A stretch of 64,000 nt of DNA from CAYURP01 sp964447175 (GTDB lineage: Bacteria; Zixibacteria; MSB-5A5; SM23-73-2). Below the pieces are notes generated by a model. That model searched no databases. It was not told the DNA's origin and was given only the letters and a program-made list of their open reading frames with translations. Positions 33,814 to 43,980 of the stretch are shown here, piece by piece. Position 1 is the first letter of the stretch, and each line of letters opens with the position of its first letter. The position numbers and the translations under genes were made by a program. The stretch covers positions 11,365 through 75,364 of the forward strand of contig CAYURP010000008.1 of the NCBI GenBank assembly GCA_964447175.1, written 5' to 3'.

Positions 33814-34764
33814 TTAACCGTAAACTATCCGGGTTCCTGCCTTTTTCTTCACCGACTGATAGGCTTTTTTAATGGAGGTGACTATTACCTCCCTGCCCCC
33901 GGATTCCAAAAACTGGATAGCTGCCTCGATTTTAGGACCCATGGAACCCGGCGGGAAATGGCCAGTGGCTAAAAATCTTTTTGCATCTTTTAAGGACAGT
34001 ATATTCAGATTCTTTTGTTCTCTTGTTCCAAAGTGTAAAGCCACCTTTTCCACACCGGTCAGGATCAAAAGGAGTTCAGCCCCGATATCCCGCGCTAAAA
34101 CAGCCGAAGCCCGGTCCTTATCTATTACCGCATCCAATCCTATAAGTTCACCGTTTTCCTTATAAACAGGCACCCCTCCACCACCGGCGGCAATCACTAT
34201 GATACCTTTATCAACCAAAGTTTTTATAGTTTTTTTTTCCACTATTTCTAAGGGGACAGGTGAGGGAACCACCCTCCGCCACCCTCTTTTTGAATCCTCT
34301 TTCATTATCCAATCTCTTTCCTCAATAAAAATCTGAGCCTGTTTCTTGGAGTAAAACTGTCCGATGAACTTTGTAGGATTTTTTATTGAGGGATCGTTTT
34401 CGTCCACCACCACCTGAGTAACGATGGTAACCACATCCCTTTTTATTTCTTCATCTTTTAACCTGTTCCCCAGACACTGCTCGATCATATAGCCGATTCC
34501 CCCTTCAGTATCAGCCACGCAGATCTGGAGGGGAAGATAGGTGGCTTTACCCTTTGCCAGCTCCACCCTGAGCACCGCATTACCCACCTGAGGTCCGTTT
34601 CCATGGGTTATGGCTAAATTGTATCCATCTTTTATAAGTTCTACTATACCTGATAGGCTCTCCCTGGTATTGGCAAACTGGCGGGGAATGGTATCCCTTT
34701 CCCCCTCTCTGGTGATGGCATTGCCGCCTAAAGCTACCACTGCTGTCTTTTTCTTTTTACTCAT
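33814..34764 (-). CDS. arcC: Carbamate kinase
   Basis: 316 residues: VVALGGNAITREGERDT, the THGNGPQVGNAVLR loop, and IIVIAAGGGGVPVYKENGELIGLDAVIDKDRASAVLA segments of the amino-acid kinase fold. It transfers phosphate between ATP and carbamate, usually producing ATP from carbamoyl phosphate. It is 39 bp downstream of the cyclic-2,3-diphosphoglycerate synthetase homologue, a pairing seen in other bacteria and archaea. No arginine deiminase or ornithine carbamoyltransferase is in the window. Confidence 0.93.
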   Translation of the reverse strand: MSKKKKTAVVALGGNAITREGERDTIPRQFANTRESLSGIVELIKDGYNLAITHGNGPQVGNAVLRVELAKGKATYLPLQICVADTEGGIGYMIEQCLGNRLKDEEIKRDVVTIVTQVVVDENDPSIKNPTKFIGQFYSKKQAQIFIEERDWIMKEDSKRGWRRVVPSPVPLEIVEKKTIKTLVDKGIIVIAAGGGGVPVYKENGELIGLDAVIDKDRASAVLARDIGAELLLILTGVEKVALHFGTREQKNLNILSLKDAKRFLATGHFPPGSMGPKIEAAIQFLESGGREVIVTSIKKAYQSVKKKAGTRIVYG

Positions 34765-34803
34765 CTAATAGTTATTCTTATGGACTGAAGTTGTTTTTCA
34801 AAT

Positions 34804-36120
34804 CTATTTCAAAAAGTTATCCAATACATCTTCCAGATCCGGGCTACCTATTTCCTGGAGTTCATAGCGAACTTGAGTGGAGGGTTTGTTGATCTTTAAA
34901 AATCTACGTAAATCCACCGGGGTTCCGATAACCACGGCTTCACAGGGGGTACGATTAATGGTATTCTCCAGATCCTTTATTTGTTTTTTTCCATAGCCCA
35001 TTGCCGGAAGCAAAGTGCCGATATGAGGGAATTTTTGAAAGATATCCTTGATTTCGCCCACCGCAAAGGGACGAGGATCAACCAGGCTTTTTGCTCCCAA
35101 TTTCTCAGCAGCTACCACCCCGGCACCGTAGGTCATCTCCCCATGAGTTAAAGTGGGACCGTCCTCCACCACCAGCACATCCTTATCTTTGATTACCTGG
35201 GGTTTATCCACAAAAATGGGAGATGCTGCATCGATTACTATAGCTTTCGGATTAGTCCTTTTGACATTTGCTCTAACCTCCTCCACATCCTCCGGATACG
35301 CCGTGTCTATCTTGTTAATCACCACCGCGTCGGCTAATAGCAGGTTAGTCAAGCCAGGAAAATAAGATATCTCATTTCCCGGGCGAAGAGGATCTACCAC
35401 CGTAATGTGGAGGTCGGGTAGATAAAACGGGATATCGTTGTTTCCCCCATCCCACAGGATTACATCCGCTTCCTTTTCCGCCTCTTTGAGTATTAGCCCG
35501 TAATCCACACCGGCATAAACCACCGTGCCTCTCATTATGTGAGGTTCGTACTCTTCTCTTTCTTCAATGGTACATTTATGCTTGTCCAGATCAGCCAGTT
35601 CAGCAAACCTCTGGCAAATCTGTTTTGTCAAATCACCATAGGGCATGGGGTGACGGATCACCACTACCTTTTTGTCACTATTTCTCAAAATCTCGCAGAT
35701 CTTTCTGGTGGTCTGAGATTTTCCGCTGCCGGTTCTGGTAGCACATACTGCAATTACGGGCTTTTTCGATTTAAGCATTGTTCTGTCCCCTGCCAAGAGC
35801 TTAAAATCTGCCCCTGCCGCATTGACCAAAGATGCCTTCTCCATCACATACTGATGGGGTACGTCAGAATAAGAAAAGACCACCTCATCGATTTTAAACT
35901 TCTGGATAAGAGCTACCAGATCATCCTCAGGCAAAATGGGAATCCCTTTGGGATAGAGTTTACCTGCCAAGCTTTTGGGGTATCTTCGACCCACGATATG
36001 GGGTATCTGGGTGGCGGTGAAGGCTATCACCTGATAATCGCGGTTGTCCCGAAACATCACGTTGAAGTTATGAAAATCCCTTCCTGCAGCTCCCATAATA
36101 AGAACTTTTCTTTTTTTCAT
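34804..36120 (-). CDS. Cyclic 2,3-diphosphoglycerate synthetase-like GTPase/ATPase
   Basis: 438 residues. It begins RKVLIMGAAGRDFHNFN, has a P-loop CATRTGSGKSQTTRKI (about 123-138), VILWDGGNNDIPF and DAVVINKIDTAYPEDV. This matches the cyclic-2,3-diphosphoglycerate synthetase family known from thermophilic methanogens and found in many bacteria without proof of that product. Neighbours are arcC and an aldehyde dehydrogenase. Whether this organism makes the osmolyte or the protein has another role cannot be told. Confidence 0.82.
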   Translation of the reverse strand: MKKRKVLIMGAAGRDFHNFNVMFRDNRDYQVIAFTATQIPHIVGRRYPKSLAGKLYPKGIPILPEDDLVALIQKFKIDEVVFSYSDVPHQYVMEKASLVNAAGADFKLLAGDRTMLKSKKPVIAVCATRTGSGKSQTTRKICEILRNSDKKVVVIRHPMPYGDLTKQICQRFAELADLDKHKCTIEEREEYEPHIMRGTVVYAGVDYGLILKEAEKEADVILWDGGNNDIPFYLPDLHITVVDPLRPGNEISYFPGLTNLLLADAVVINKIDTAYPEDVEEVRANVKRTNPKAIVIDAASPIFVDKPQVIKDKDVLVVEDGPTLTHGEMTYGAGVVAAEKLGAKSLVDPRPFAVGEIKDIFQKFPHIGTLLPAMGYGKKQIKDLENTINRTPCEAVVIGTPVDLRRFLKINKPSTQVRYELQEIGSPDLEDVLDNFLK

Positions 36121-36196
36121 AAAAATCCTTTTTGTTGGAAATTCTTAAGGGTAGGCAAAAAGCCTACCCTCTCCTGGAAATTTACATTATAAGTCT

Positions 36197-37699
36197 TTAT
36201 TCGGCAAAATCATCTATCTGGGCTTTCTGCAGCTTGCCGCTGAAATCCACGTATATGGCTTTCCACTCGGAGAAAACGTCCAGAGCAGCTATGCCCGCCT
36301 CCCGATGACCATTACCGGTATGATTGGTTCCTCCAAAGGGAAGGTGAACCTCAGCTCCGATGGTGGAGGCATTGACATAGAATATACCGGTATAAACGTC
36401 CCTCATAGCGTTGAATGCCTTGTTCACATCCTGGGTATAGATGGAGGCAGAAAGCCCGTAAATCGTACCGTTACATATATCTATTGCCTGTTCCAAGCTA
36501 TCACAGGGGATAACAGACACCACCGGTCCGAAGATCTCCTCCTGAGCTATTCTCATTTTGGGGTCAACCTCCCCAAAAATAGTGGGCTCGTGGTAATAAC
36601 CATACTGATAATCTCCTGAGGTGAGCCGTTTCCCGCCGCAGAGAAGTTTGGCTCCGTCATACTCCTTTCCGATCTTGACATATTCCATAACCGTATTCAG
36701 CTGGGATTCGTTTATGGAAGGACCCATCTCCACATCTGGATTCAGGCCATTTCCCACCTTCAGGGCTTTAGCTCTTTCCACAAATTTGTCAGTGAATTCT
36801 TTTAGCACTTTCTTGTGCACTATAACCCGGGAGGCAGCAGTGCATCTCTGGCCCGTGGTCCCGAATCCTCCCCAGATAGCGCCCTCAATTGCCAGATTGA
36901 TTTTGGCATCGTCCATTACCATTATGGCATTTTTACCCCCCATTTCCAGGTGAGTATGGGTGAAGCGGGGAGCACAACCCTCGGAAACAGTTTTTCCCAC
37001 CGAAGTGGAGCCGGTAAAGGAAACTACCTTTACATACTCTGATTTAATCAAAGGATCACTTAATTCCGATCCCGAACCGGTAATCAGGTTAACCATACCT
37101 TTGGGAATACCAGCTTCCTCGAAGACCTTAACCATGTTCCATGCTGATAGGGGTGTATCGGTTGCAGGTTTAAACACCACCGTATTTCCGCAGATCAAAG
37201 CTGGCATGATCTTCCAGGAGGGAATAGCCATGGGGAAATTCCAGGGAGTAATCATCACACAAACTCCCATGGGCATTCTCACCGACATCATAAACTTATT
37301 GGGGAGCTCAGAGGGCGTGGTCTGGCCAAACTGACGTCTCCCTTCGCCCGCCATGTAATAGGTCATATCTATGGCTTCCTGCACGTCTCCTCGGGTCTCC
37401 TTTATAACTTTCCCCATCTCCTGGGTCATCTGAGTAGCATACTCCTCTTTCCTTTTGACCAGCATCTCTCCAATACGAAAGAGTATCTCCGCTCTTTTAG
37501 GTGCTGGCACTATCCTCCAATGCTTGTAAGCTTCCTTTGCGGCATCGATAGCCATCTTTGCATCTTCAGCATTGGATTTCTGAAAAACGCCTAAAACCTG
37601 CCTGGTATCAGCAGGGTTCCTGTTCTCAAAGACCCTGCCGGATTTCGATTCAACCCATTCACCATTAATGTAATTATGAAAGGCTTTCGCGGTTGCCAT
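36197..37699 (-). CDS. NAD(P)-dependent aldehyde dehydrogenase (ALDH superfamily)
   Basis: 500 residues: ITPWNFPMAIPSWKIMPALICGNTVVFKPA, the Glu in LEMGGKNAIMV and the nucleophile in GTTGQRCTAASR. The end segment LPFGGTNHTGNGHREAGIAALDVFSEWKA is like ALDH7-type (aminoadipate-semialdehyde) enzymes. The exact aldehyde is unknown. It heads a minus-strand series with cDPGS, arcC, cca, sucC and sucD, and has a near-consensus promoter at 37734-37761. Confidence 0.9.
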   Translation of the reverse strand: MATAKAFHNYINGEWVESKSGRVFENRNPADTRQVLGVFQKSNAEDAKMAIDAAKEAYKHWRIVPAPKRAEILFRIGEMLVKRKEEYATQMTQEMGKVIKETRGDVQEAIDMTYYMAGEGRRQFGQTTPSELPNKFMMSVRMPMGVCVMITPWNFPMAIPSWKIMPALICGNTVVFKPATDTPLSAWNMVKVFEEAGIPKGMVNLITGSGSELSDPLIKSEYVKVVSFTGSTSVGKTVSEGCAPRFTHTHLEMGGKNAIMVMDDAKINLAIEGAIWGGFGTTGQRCTAASRVIVHKKVLKEFTDKFVERAKALKVGNGLNPDVEMGPSINESQLNTVMEYVKIGKEYDGAKLLCGGKRLTSGDYQYGYYHEPTIFGEVDPKMRIAQEEIFGPVVSVIPCDSLEQAIDICNGTIYGLSASIYTQDVNKAFNAMRDVYTGIFYVNASTIGAEVHLPFGGTNHTGNGHREAGIAALDVFSEWKAIYVDFSGKLQKAQIDDFAE

Positions 37700-37733
37700 A
37701 TTACCTCCACATTTTTTACAATTTAACCCCTAC

Positions 37734-37761
37734 AATATAGTCTTTTAACCTTTTTTGTCAA
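37734..37761 (-). promoter_or_regulatory. Predicted promoter of the aldehyde dehydrogenase series
   Basis: Minus-strand -35 TTGACA (37756-37761), 16-nt spacer, -10 TATATT (37734-37739), 34 bp before the start codon. Confidence 0.75.
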
Positions 37762-37874
37762 TAGATTTTACGCATAATACATATCATTCAAATCGCTTTT
37801 TCCTGTTGTGAATCAACAACTTAAGTTCCTGGGCTTGTTATCTTTGTAACTATCTGAGGAAATAAAATAAACCT

Positions 37875-38654
37875 TTATAACTCTATGATCATTCCATCGG
37901 AGGCAAATTTCAGGTTGGAAAAGCCCAACATCTTTACTTTTTTAGCGATTTCTTTCTTCTTTTTTTCCAAATCCGGAGGAATGTGGGTGAAAATTGCCTT
38001 TCTCACCTTATTTTTAATGATAAGTTTGATCAGTTCATCCAGGTTAATATGCATACATTCGGTTAACAGAAAATCAGCATTGCGAGTGACTATCTCCAGA
38101 TCCTCCAAAACGCCCAAATCGCCCGAATAAACTATCTTTTTATCATCATAGCAAATTTCCAGACAGAAGCTTTCCATTTTATTGGCAATCCCTTTTTTCT
38201 CGATAATCTCTTTGTTCACTATTAAATGCTTATTGGGATAAGCAATAACCTTCAAATCAGAGTTTTCAAAGAAAAGACCTTGATTTATGGATTTAAAATA
38301 AAGATCAAAGGAAAACTTTTCAGGAAAAAGATATATCAGGTTGAGAAAATTTTTCACCCCGGGTATGGCTTCCTCTGGTAAATAAAGCTTTAGAGGAGTC
38401 TTCCTTCCACTTAGATACATCATCTGAAGCAAAAGGAAAAGTCCTGAAAGGTGATCAGAATGGGTATGCGTTATAAATATGGCATTTATCCGGTTATAAT
38501 CAATATTAAATCTTAAAATCGAGGAGCTAACTCCTTCCCCGCAGTCGAAAAGATAACTACTCTTCTCAGATGCCTCCAAAATCCAGGAGGAACAACTTCT
38601 ATCCACAGAAGGCATTCCCGAAGAGGAGCCTAAAATGACCATTCTTTTTTTCAT
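37875..38654 (-). CDS. Metallo-beta-lactamase-fold hydrolase, RNase Z-like
   Basis: 259 residues. The metal-binding motif THTHSDHLSG follows VILGSSSGMPSVDRSCSSWI and FDCGEGV, and KIVYSGDLGVLEDLE plus FTHIPPD supply later metal ligands. The first part matches ribonuclease Z/arylsulfatase-type members of the superfamily. tRNA 3' processing is possible, and no other RNase Z is visible, but the exosite arm expected in RNase Z is not obvious. Single gene with repeats upstream. Confidence 0.82.
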   Translation of the reverse strand: MKKRMVILGSSSGMPSVDRSCSSWILEASEKSSYLFDCGEGVSSSILRFNIDYNRINAIFITHTHSDHLSGLFLLLQMMYLSGRKTPLKLYLPEEAIPGVKNFLNLIYLFPEKFSFDLYFKSINQGLFFENSDLKVIAYPNKHLIVNKEIIEKKGIANKMESFCLEICYDDKKIVYSGDLGVLEDLEIVTRNADFLLTECMHINLDELIKLIIKNKVRKAIFTHIPPDLEKKKKEIAKKVKMLGFSNLKFASDGMIIEL

Positions 38655-39176
38655 CTACCCGCTCAAAGAAAACACAGAATTCTATTAAGTTGGAAATTTA
38701 GTATAACATCGCTTCAGAAACAAGTCAACAGAAATCCAGATTTGGGTAGTTTTTGCCTTTTTAATATTTGTACTTGATTTTAAACAAACACGAATCTTTC
38801 AGTTTTCTCCCCTTGCTGATTGACCTATATTCTTTTTTTGTTCTGTCAGGTCTCGCCCAAAGGGTGTGATCTGACACAACGAGATAATGATTTTAAATGT
38901 AGCGGAAAACTTTAGTTTTCCATTTTTTCACAATAAAATCATTCAATGGAGGTCTAAAGACCTCCGCTACAAACTAATACAAATTTAACATAAACTAAAA
39001 CGGGCGAAGACAGAGCTTCGCCCCTACGCGTTATTTGGTATCAGGTGTGCAGGGCACCTGACCTACTACTACTTCTGATGTGGAAAGCGTAAGCCCATAT
39101 TGTATGTGTCAGGTCACACTCATGTCAAAACATGACCAAGACCTGACACAACTCCTAACAGACTTCAGAATTAGAG
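38655..39176. repeat. Non-coding repeat region upstream of the metallo-beta-lactamase gene
   Basis: No gene seen. In order: a ~60-bp stretch at 38768-38830 (TTTGTACTTGATTTTAAACA onward) also present at about 47635-47695; a GTCAGGTC unit near 38842-38878; the cruciform element 38898-38971; a GGGCGAAG/CTTCGCCC hairpin near 39002; AGGTGTgcaggGCACCT near 39044; and an inverted GTCAGGTC unit at 39107-39150 after the end of the beta-propeller gene. Confidence 0.7.
38898..38971. repeat. Double-hairpin cruciform element, copy 1
   Basis: Ends TGTAGC and GCTACA are inverted. Inside are two hairpins, GGAAAACtttaGTTTTCC and GGAGGTCtaaaGACCTCC, separated by a short pairing ATT/AAT region. 74 bp. No coding frame. 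Confidence 0.85.
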
Positions 39177-40232
39177 CTATTCATCAAAGATTATCTTACT
39201 CACCTTCACCGTATCAACTGAGCCATAAAGCCAGTAGATTGTGCCGTCGCCGGTGACAAGGAATTGCTTGGCAAAATCTCGAAGTTCTTTATCAGAACAT
39301 TCTTTCTTCCCTTTTTCAAAACTTATCTCTACTTTTCCAGCTAATGTCAGCTTACCTTGCACAAGATGATATTTAAATATGCGAAGGGTTAGACAAATAG
39401 GTATCCATCTTACGCCACATAAATCTTCGAATTGGCTGAAATAGAAACAGCTATCGGTGTCGAATCCTATTAGAATCAAAGGGTGTTCCACGTAACCTTC
39501 TTCTCTGATCTGATTTTCAGCAAATTCAAATAATCTCAACCCATCTGGAAGAATTGACACTGTATCGATCTTGCCGCCTTGACTATGTTCTTCCAAGTTT
39601 GTTCTCACAAGATACTTGCCTGTTCTGAAATATATATCGTTACCTGCTTCCTTCTGAACTATCCCTATGTCACGATATCCATTCTTATGATATATTTCTG
39701 CCTTATGCTCACCTCCAGGGGAATAGACGGATATACCACCCCAAAAGTTATCCGTGAAACCATAGACTCTGCCATCCTCATCCGTCAAGATAAATCCATA
39801 TCTGACATGTGGTATTTCTAATAAAATACTTCCTTCTTGTGAGAACTTATCAATACTATAATTTTCAACCAGATAAAGATTTCCCCAATTATCAACTGTT
39901 ATATCATTAATTGATGGTTCTTGTTGGCTTCGTTGGATCTCCTTTGCTACCCGGATAGCCAATTTAAATCTTCCTCTTTGATTGAACTTCAATACTTTTC
40001 CTCCTAACCAATCTAGGATGTAGATATCTCCATGTGTATCGATATCAAAAGCATTGGGCCCTATTGCGAACCACCCGTGTAAAAGCTCAGAAGCAAATGT
40101 GGAATCAGAGGAACCATTACCTACCACTATTATATCCTCAATTCTTCCTCCGTCAATCTGTATTGCACACACTGTCTGATAAGCAGCTAGGAACGGCAAT
40201 ACAAGAAACAATACCAAATTTCTTATTTTCAT
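39177..40232 (-). CDS. Secreted 6-bladed beta-propeller (NHL-like) protein, paralogue 1
   Basis: 351 residues from ATG 40232, chosen because AAGGAG is 7 nt upstream and the signal peptide (MKIRNLVLFLVLPFLAAY) begins there; the open frame runs 10 codons further. Propeller blades repeat a D-x-x-G-x-[IL]-Y-[IV] pattern: DTHGDIYILDWLGGKVLKFN, DNWGNLYLVENYSIDKFS, DEDGRVYGFTD. The C-terminus VTGDGTIYWLYGSVDTVKVS is shared with the paralogues at 44712 and 46282. Exported; ligand unknown. Inverted GTCAGGTC repeat follows the stop. Confidence 0.85.
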   Translation of the reverse strand: MKIRNLVLFLVLPFLAAYQTVCAIQIDGGRIEDIIVVGNGSSDSTFASELLHGWFAIGPNAFDIDTHGDIYILDWLGGKVLKFNQRGRFKLAIRVAKEIQRSQQEPSINDITVDNWGNLYLVENYSIDKFSQEGSILLEIPHVRYGFILTDEDGRVYGFTDNFWGGISVYSPGGEHKAEIYHKNGYRDIGIVQKEAGNDIYFRTGKYLVRTNLEEHSQGGKIDTVSILPDGLRLFEFAENQIREEGYVEHPLILIGFDTDSCFYFSQFEDLCGVRWIPICLTLRIFKYHLVQGKLTLAGKVEISFEKGKKECSDKELRDFAKQFLVTGDGTIYWLYGSVDTVKVSKIIFDE

Positions 40233-40262
40233 AGAGCTTCTCCTTGGTTTTAAGGTGACCAT

Positions 40263-40590
40263 CCAAAAACAGCAGGAAAGTCAATTGTAATATAAATAGG
40301 TTCTCCCAATAATGCGGATGTTTCTGAAATACTCCCAGGGTTATCGGAGTCGTTCTTGTTCTGTCAGGTCTTGCCCAAAGGGTGTGACCTGACAGCCGGG
40401 GTACCCCACAGCTCTATTGTGGGATAACCGCTGGTGGAGCGGAGCGGGAGACAATCAGGTTAATATTTCCTCGGATTAAAATAATACCATTCTTTTTGTT
40501 TTGTCTTTTATTCTCAATTATATGCCCATTGTCTATTGCTTGACATATAAGCTACAGCCCAATTTATCCTGTGTCTGCTGCGGTCTAATT
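40263..40590. repeat. Intergenic leader of beta-propeller 1
   Basis: Contains a GTCAGGTC/GACCTGAC palindrome with inner GCCCAAAGGGT stem (40362-40395), a CCCACAGCtctattGTGGG hairpin (40406-40426), and a minus-strand TATAAT at 40517-40522 with a weak -35 (ATGTCA) upstream. It resembles the leaders of paralogues 2 and 3 but has lost the conserved promoter module. Confidence 0.6.
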
Positions 40591-42339
40591 TTACCTAAAT
40601 CTCTTTATTTCCCATTTTCCTGTGGATTTAATACCGCCAAACTCCCCAATTTCACTACCCTCCATTTCATGGATACCGTCCCCGCCTTTTACTTCCTGTT
40701 CTAGATCATACCACCCTGGCCCCGTCATTCGCGTGCCATTAAGATCACCAAAAATAAAGCTAAACCCTGTATTGGGTAGGTCTACCTTCACTGCTTTTCC
40801 AGTCTTGGAATCAAAGTATATAAGCAATTGTTCATCTTCCTGATAGTCTTTCTCCACTTTCTGTGTCTCAGCCTTGCGATTTCCTGCATTAATAATCGCG
40901 CTGGCATGGCTCACATTCCACGAAACTACATCATAATACTCGATAAACACGCCTTCATCCGCAAAAGACTCGGTATGACTATATTTAAGCACGACTTTCA
41001 CTGTGGCACTTAAAGTTTCGGTACCGTCTTCTGTAATAATTTCATTTTTATTGGTCATCTTAATCATAGCACCTTCACCAGGTGGTGTAATCGAAATGGC
41101 CGCTTCATCCTGAACTGATTCAGGGTAATCCTCAGGTTGAAACCTTGCCTTTAAAACGATTTTCTTGTCTTTATCCCCGGCATCATAAGTCAGTATTACT
41201 TCCCCATTTTGGTTGGTTATGACATCACCGGTGGGGTATACACGCCCGTCTACAAGTCCTTTAACATTAACCTGGACCTGTTTCCCTTCCACGGGCTTCT
41301 TTGCTCCTTTCTCATCCACCTCGGAAAGATTCACAGAAATTTTGGTTTCATCACCCGGGAAAACTTCTTTCCTTTCAGGCTTAACCTCAAGTTCCAGCCC
41401 ATAAATATGAATCTTTGTTTCTTTGACCAATTCCCTGTCAAGGCCGCATGCTCGGATCTCTACAGGATCCTGGCCAGCCTGCATACCTTTTTTAAGAGTA
41501 TAGGTAGCGGAAGCGCCTACAGGTCTTACAATAATCAGAATGACCTGATCGTCTGTGACCAGCAACTCTTGTGGAAAGCCTTTTGTCGGTTCAATCTCGC
41601 CTCTTTCAGTATACCTGGGTAAGTGCACCCGCTGCCCATGAAATCTATCATATACAGGTTCTCCTTTACAATTTATGACATCGATTTTTATCTGCAGTTT
41701 TTTTTCTTCCTTCAGTGGCGAGACGTATTCCCGGTCCTGTGAAACTTCCATTTCCGGCCCGCGCGGGGGTACAGGATGAGATTCTTCTTGTTCTCTGATT
41801 CGAACACCAATGTCTTCGTGAGCTGCAATATTACGTTCAATTGTATGGTTGACATCTTCGTCTTCTGTTGTTTCCACGCCCAATACCCGGCTTTCTTCCC
41901 CGCAACGGGGATGGCTACTAAGTTGGGATGACATATAATAGGCAGTATACTCACTTATCTTAAGTCCCGCAACTTCAATATCCTCTCCGGCAGCGATCAA
42001 AGAAAGTGTATAACTAAAATAGTAATCACAACCCTCTGGTATCCCTCCGGTAGCAGGGATGAATTGTGTACCTGGAGAATTCATTTTAAGCTCCTCCAGA
42101 ACTTTTTCCTGGATTTGATATAGCCAAGAGTCTTTGGGCTGGGATGGGTACTGCTCATTCAAATGCTTTATGAATTCCCCTTCCTCAATAACTTCCATTA
42201 CTACAGCCACCTTTGGCTTTGAACATGGATCCACCTGGGCAAGTGCATACTGGTGTAAGAAGACAGTGAACAATACAGCAAGTATCGAAATCTCACATTG
42301 GATTACACACCTTTTTGTTTTTTTCACAATAAACCTCAT
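40591..42339 (-). CDS. Large secreted protein with Ig-like domains
   Basis: 582 residues. An N-terminal Sec signal (ISILAVLFTVFLHQYALAQ) precedes DPCSKPKVAVVMEV. The middle (about 300-420) looks like an Ig/invasin-type beta-sandwich: EVKPERKEVFPGDETKISVNL, then TNQNGEVILTYDAGDKDKKIVLKARF. The C-terminal part is unassigned, with SFIFGDLNGTRMTGPGWYDLE. No catalytic motif. The GTG at 42327 with GAGG 6 nt upstream may be the true start instead of ATG 42339. Upstream on the same strand is OmpA, so it may be an envelope or surface-structure protein. Confidence 0.7.
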   Translation of the reverse strand: MRFIVKKTKRCVIQCEISILAVLFTVFLHQYALAQVDPCSKPKVAVVMEVIEEGEFIKHLNEQYPSQPKDSWLYQIQEKVLEELKMNSPGTQFIPATGGIPEGCDYYFSYTLSLIAAGEDIEVAGLKISEYTAYYMSSQLSSHPRCGEESRVLGVETTEDEDVNHTIERNIAAHEDIGVRIREQEESHPVPPRGPEMEVSQDREYVSPLKEEKKLQIKIDVINCKGEPVYDRFHGQRVHLPRYTERGEIEPTKGFPQELLVTDDQVILIIVRPVGASATYTLKKGMQAGQDPVEIRACGLDRELVKETKIHIYGLELEVKPERKEVFPGDETKISVNLSEVDEKGAKKPVEGKQVQVNVKGLVDGRVYPTGDVITNQNGEVILTYDAGDKDKKIVLKARFQPEDYPESVQDEAAISITPPGEGAMIKMTNKNEIITEDGTETLSATVKVVLKYSHTESFADEGVFIEYYDVVSWNVSHASAIINAGNRKAETQKVEKDYQEDEQLLIYFDSKTGKAVKVDLPNTGFSFIFGDLNGTRMTGPGWYDLEQEVKGGDGIHEMEGSEIGEFGGIKSTGKWEIKRFR

Positions 42340-42444
42340 TTGTGCTGATTTATTTTAATGATTAGGACCGTCGTTCTTTAAAAAAACTATGGTATATGTA
42401 CGAATGCCGGCGTTTAATAACCTCTTAAAAGGTCTTAATCATAT

Positions 42445-43284
42445 TTATTCTTTTACCAACTCCACCCTGCGGTTCAAGGCTCGTCCTTCCTCTGTTTCAT
42501 TTGTAGCAACCGGGGCCAATGGTCCTACGCCATAGGAATTAAGTCGGTTCTGAGCCACGCCATAGCTTGTCACCAATGCTTTTTTAACAGCATCAGCTCG
42601 TGCGCGGGAAAGTTCCATGTTATAGTCGATTTCCCCGACATTGTCGGTATGCCCAACCACATACAAATTCAAATTGGGATTTTGTTTCAAAAGCTTTGCG
42701 ATCTCTTTCAGCGCCGGCTCAGACTCCGGTTTAAGCGTGGCTTTATTAAAGTCAAAATGAATACCATAAACCGATGCGTGTCCAGTTGCGTTTATATCCT
42801 GAGCCAGACTCTTGGCATCTGCAACAACTTCCTGCTCCATTGCCTTTTTTTCTACAATTAAAAGTTCATATTCTCCAGTAGTTCTCGCATCTACATAAAT
42901 CCACGTTATCCCTCCGGCTTTTTCCACCTTGAGCCATGCCTCTTCTCCTTTTGTTTCATAAACCGTTGAGCCCCCGATCTCTTTTATGGCGTTTTCGTAA
43001 TTCCTTATGACTTGAAGTTTGCCCGGAGCTTCCTCCCCTTCCTTGATCTCATAAAATATGTCATATATATGCCCCTCGACTTTAATATTTCCCCCTTTGT
43101 TATCTTTGAAATCAGCCTGGTCGAACTCTTTGTAGTCATAGTCTGATATATAAAAATTGGGCATTCGGGTAAGAAGAGGATGATCTTTGCTGCCCGGCAC
43201 ATCTTCCTGTGCAACGGTCAGAACAGGTGCCACTAAAAGTGCGAATAAACAAAGGCTTAAGATGAAAAGAACATGTTTTTTCAT
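42445..43284 (-). CDS. OmpA-family peptidoglycan-binding outer-membrane protein
   Basis: 279 residues from ATG 43284. The open frame continues to 43608, but the signal peptide (MKKHVLFILSLCLFALLVAP) and AGAGAGG upstream place the start here. The C-terminal OmpA domain (about 180-279) has YGIHFDFNKATLKPESEPAL, VVGHTDNVGEIDYNMELSRARADAVKKAL and NRRVELV. The N-terminal half (DKDHPLLTRMPNFYISDYDYKEFD region) is not a beta-barrel. It is therefore an OmpA-domain lipoprotein-like linker without a visible lipobox. Promoter module copy P2 lies ~400 bp upstream. Confidence 0.88.
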   Translation of the reverse strand: MKKHVLFILSLCLFALLVAPVLTVAQEDVPGSKDHPLLTRMPNFYISDYDYKEFDQADFKDNKGGNIKVEGHIYDIFYEIKEGEEAPGKLQVIRNYENAIKEIGGSTVYETKGEEAWLKVEKAGGITWIYVDARTTGEYELLIVEKKAMEQEVVADAKSLAQDINATGHASVYGIHFDFNKATLKPESEPALKEIAKLLKQNPNLNLYVVGHTDNVGEIDYNMELSRARADAVKKALVTSYGVAQNRLNSYGVGPLAPVATNETEEGRALNRRVELVKE

Positions 43285-43681
43285 TGTATTATCCCTCTCT
43301 ATTTTTTCAGAGCATCTGAGAGAGACTTTTTCAAGACAGTGTTTCTGCCATAGGCAGATCCGCCTCTGGCGGAAGTATTTGGGTTCTCTCGCAAAGCTCA
43401 ATCCGTTTAAATTGTCCAGATGAATTTCCTGTTTTCTTTTGTTTTTTTCCTCCTCTCTTTTTTGATTTAAAATCTTTTGATCCTTTCTGATGTATCTTTC
43501 ATAAGGAGTGACATAATATATCCCCTGATATAGCAGGGTGCCCCACAGTTCTGCTGCGGGCCATCCGTCACATTTCTCGATTTTCTTTAAATCACCTGCA
43601 CCCATCATTCTCCTCCCCCAGACTCTCTGAGTTATATTGCTTTTAACCCGATCTGGGAAAACTTATTCGATTTATATTACA

Positions 43682-43709
43682 TAAATAAGTTTTTGTGCAA
43701 GCCTGTCAA
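43682..43709 (-). promoter_or_regulatory. Repeated promoter module, copy P2 (OmpA)
   Basis: Minus-strand TTGACA (43704-43709) in AGTGCTTGACAGGCTTG, 16-nt spacer, degenerate -10 TATTTA (43682-43687). The leader segments downstream are conserved with the other copies. Confidence 0.6.
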
Positions 43710-43980
43710 GCACTTTTTAGATTATTCACCCGATTTGTTATGAATGATATGGATGATTGTATTGTTGTGGCAACCACAGAGAGATGAAACCTCTGCTGCG
43801 CGTAGCAGAGCCTTCATGGCTCCGATGATTGATACATCGGTATTGGTCTCAAGATCACCCGCAAAATGCGGGACATTTATCACAGGTTGTGACAACCTGT
43901 GATACCGAATTGAATGGCGATGATAACACAATTCCATCACCCATGAGGGGATGCCTTTTAGCTTCAGGAATGTTTTTGAA

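Noticed and set aside
43285..43608. N-terminal extension of the OmpA protein to 43608
   Set aside because: The extra residues translate leader repeats and hairpins. The signal peptide and ribosome site place the start at 43284.
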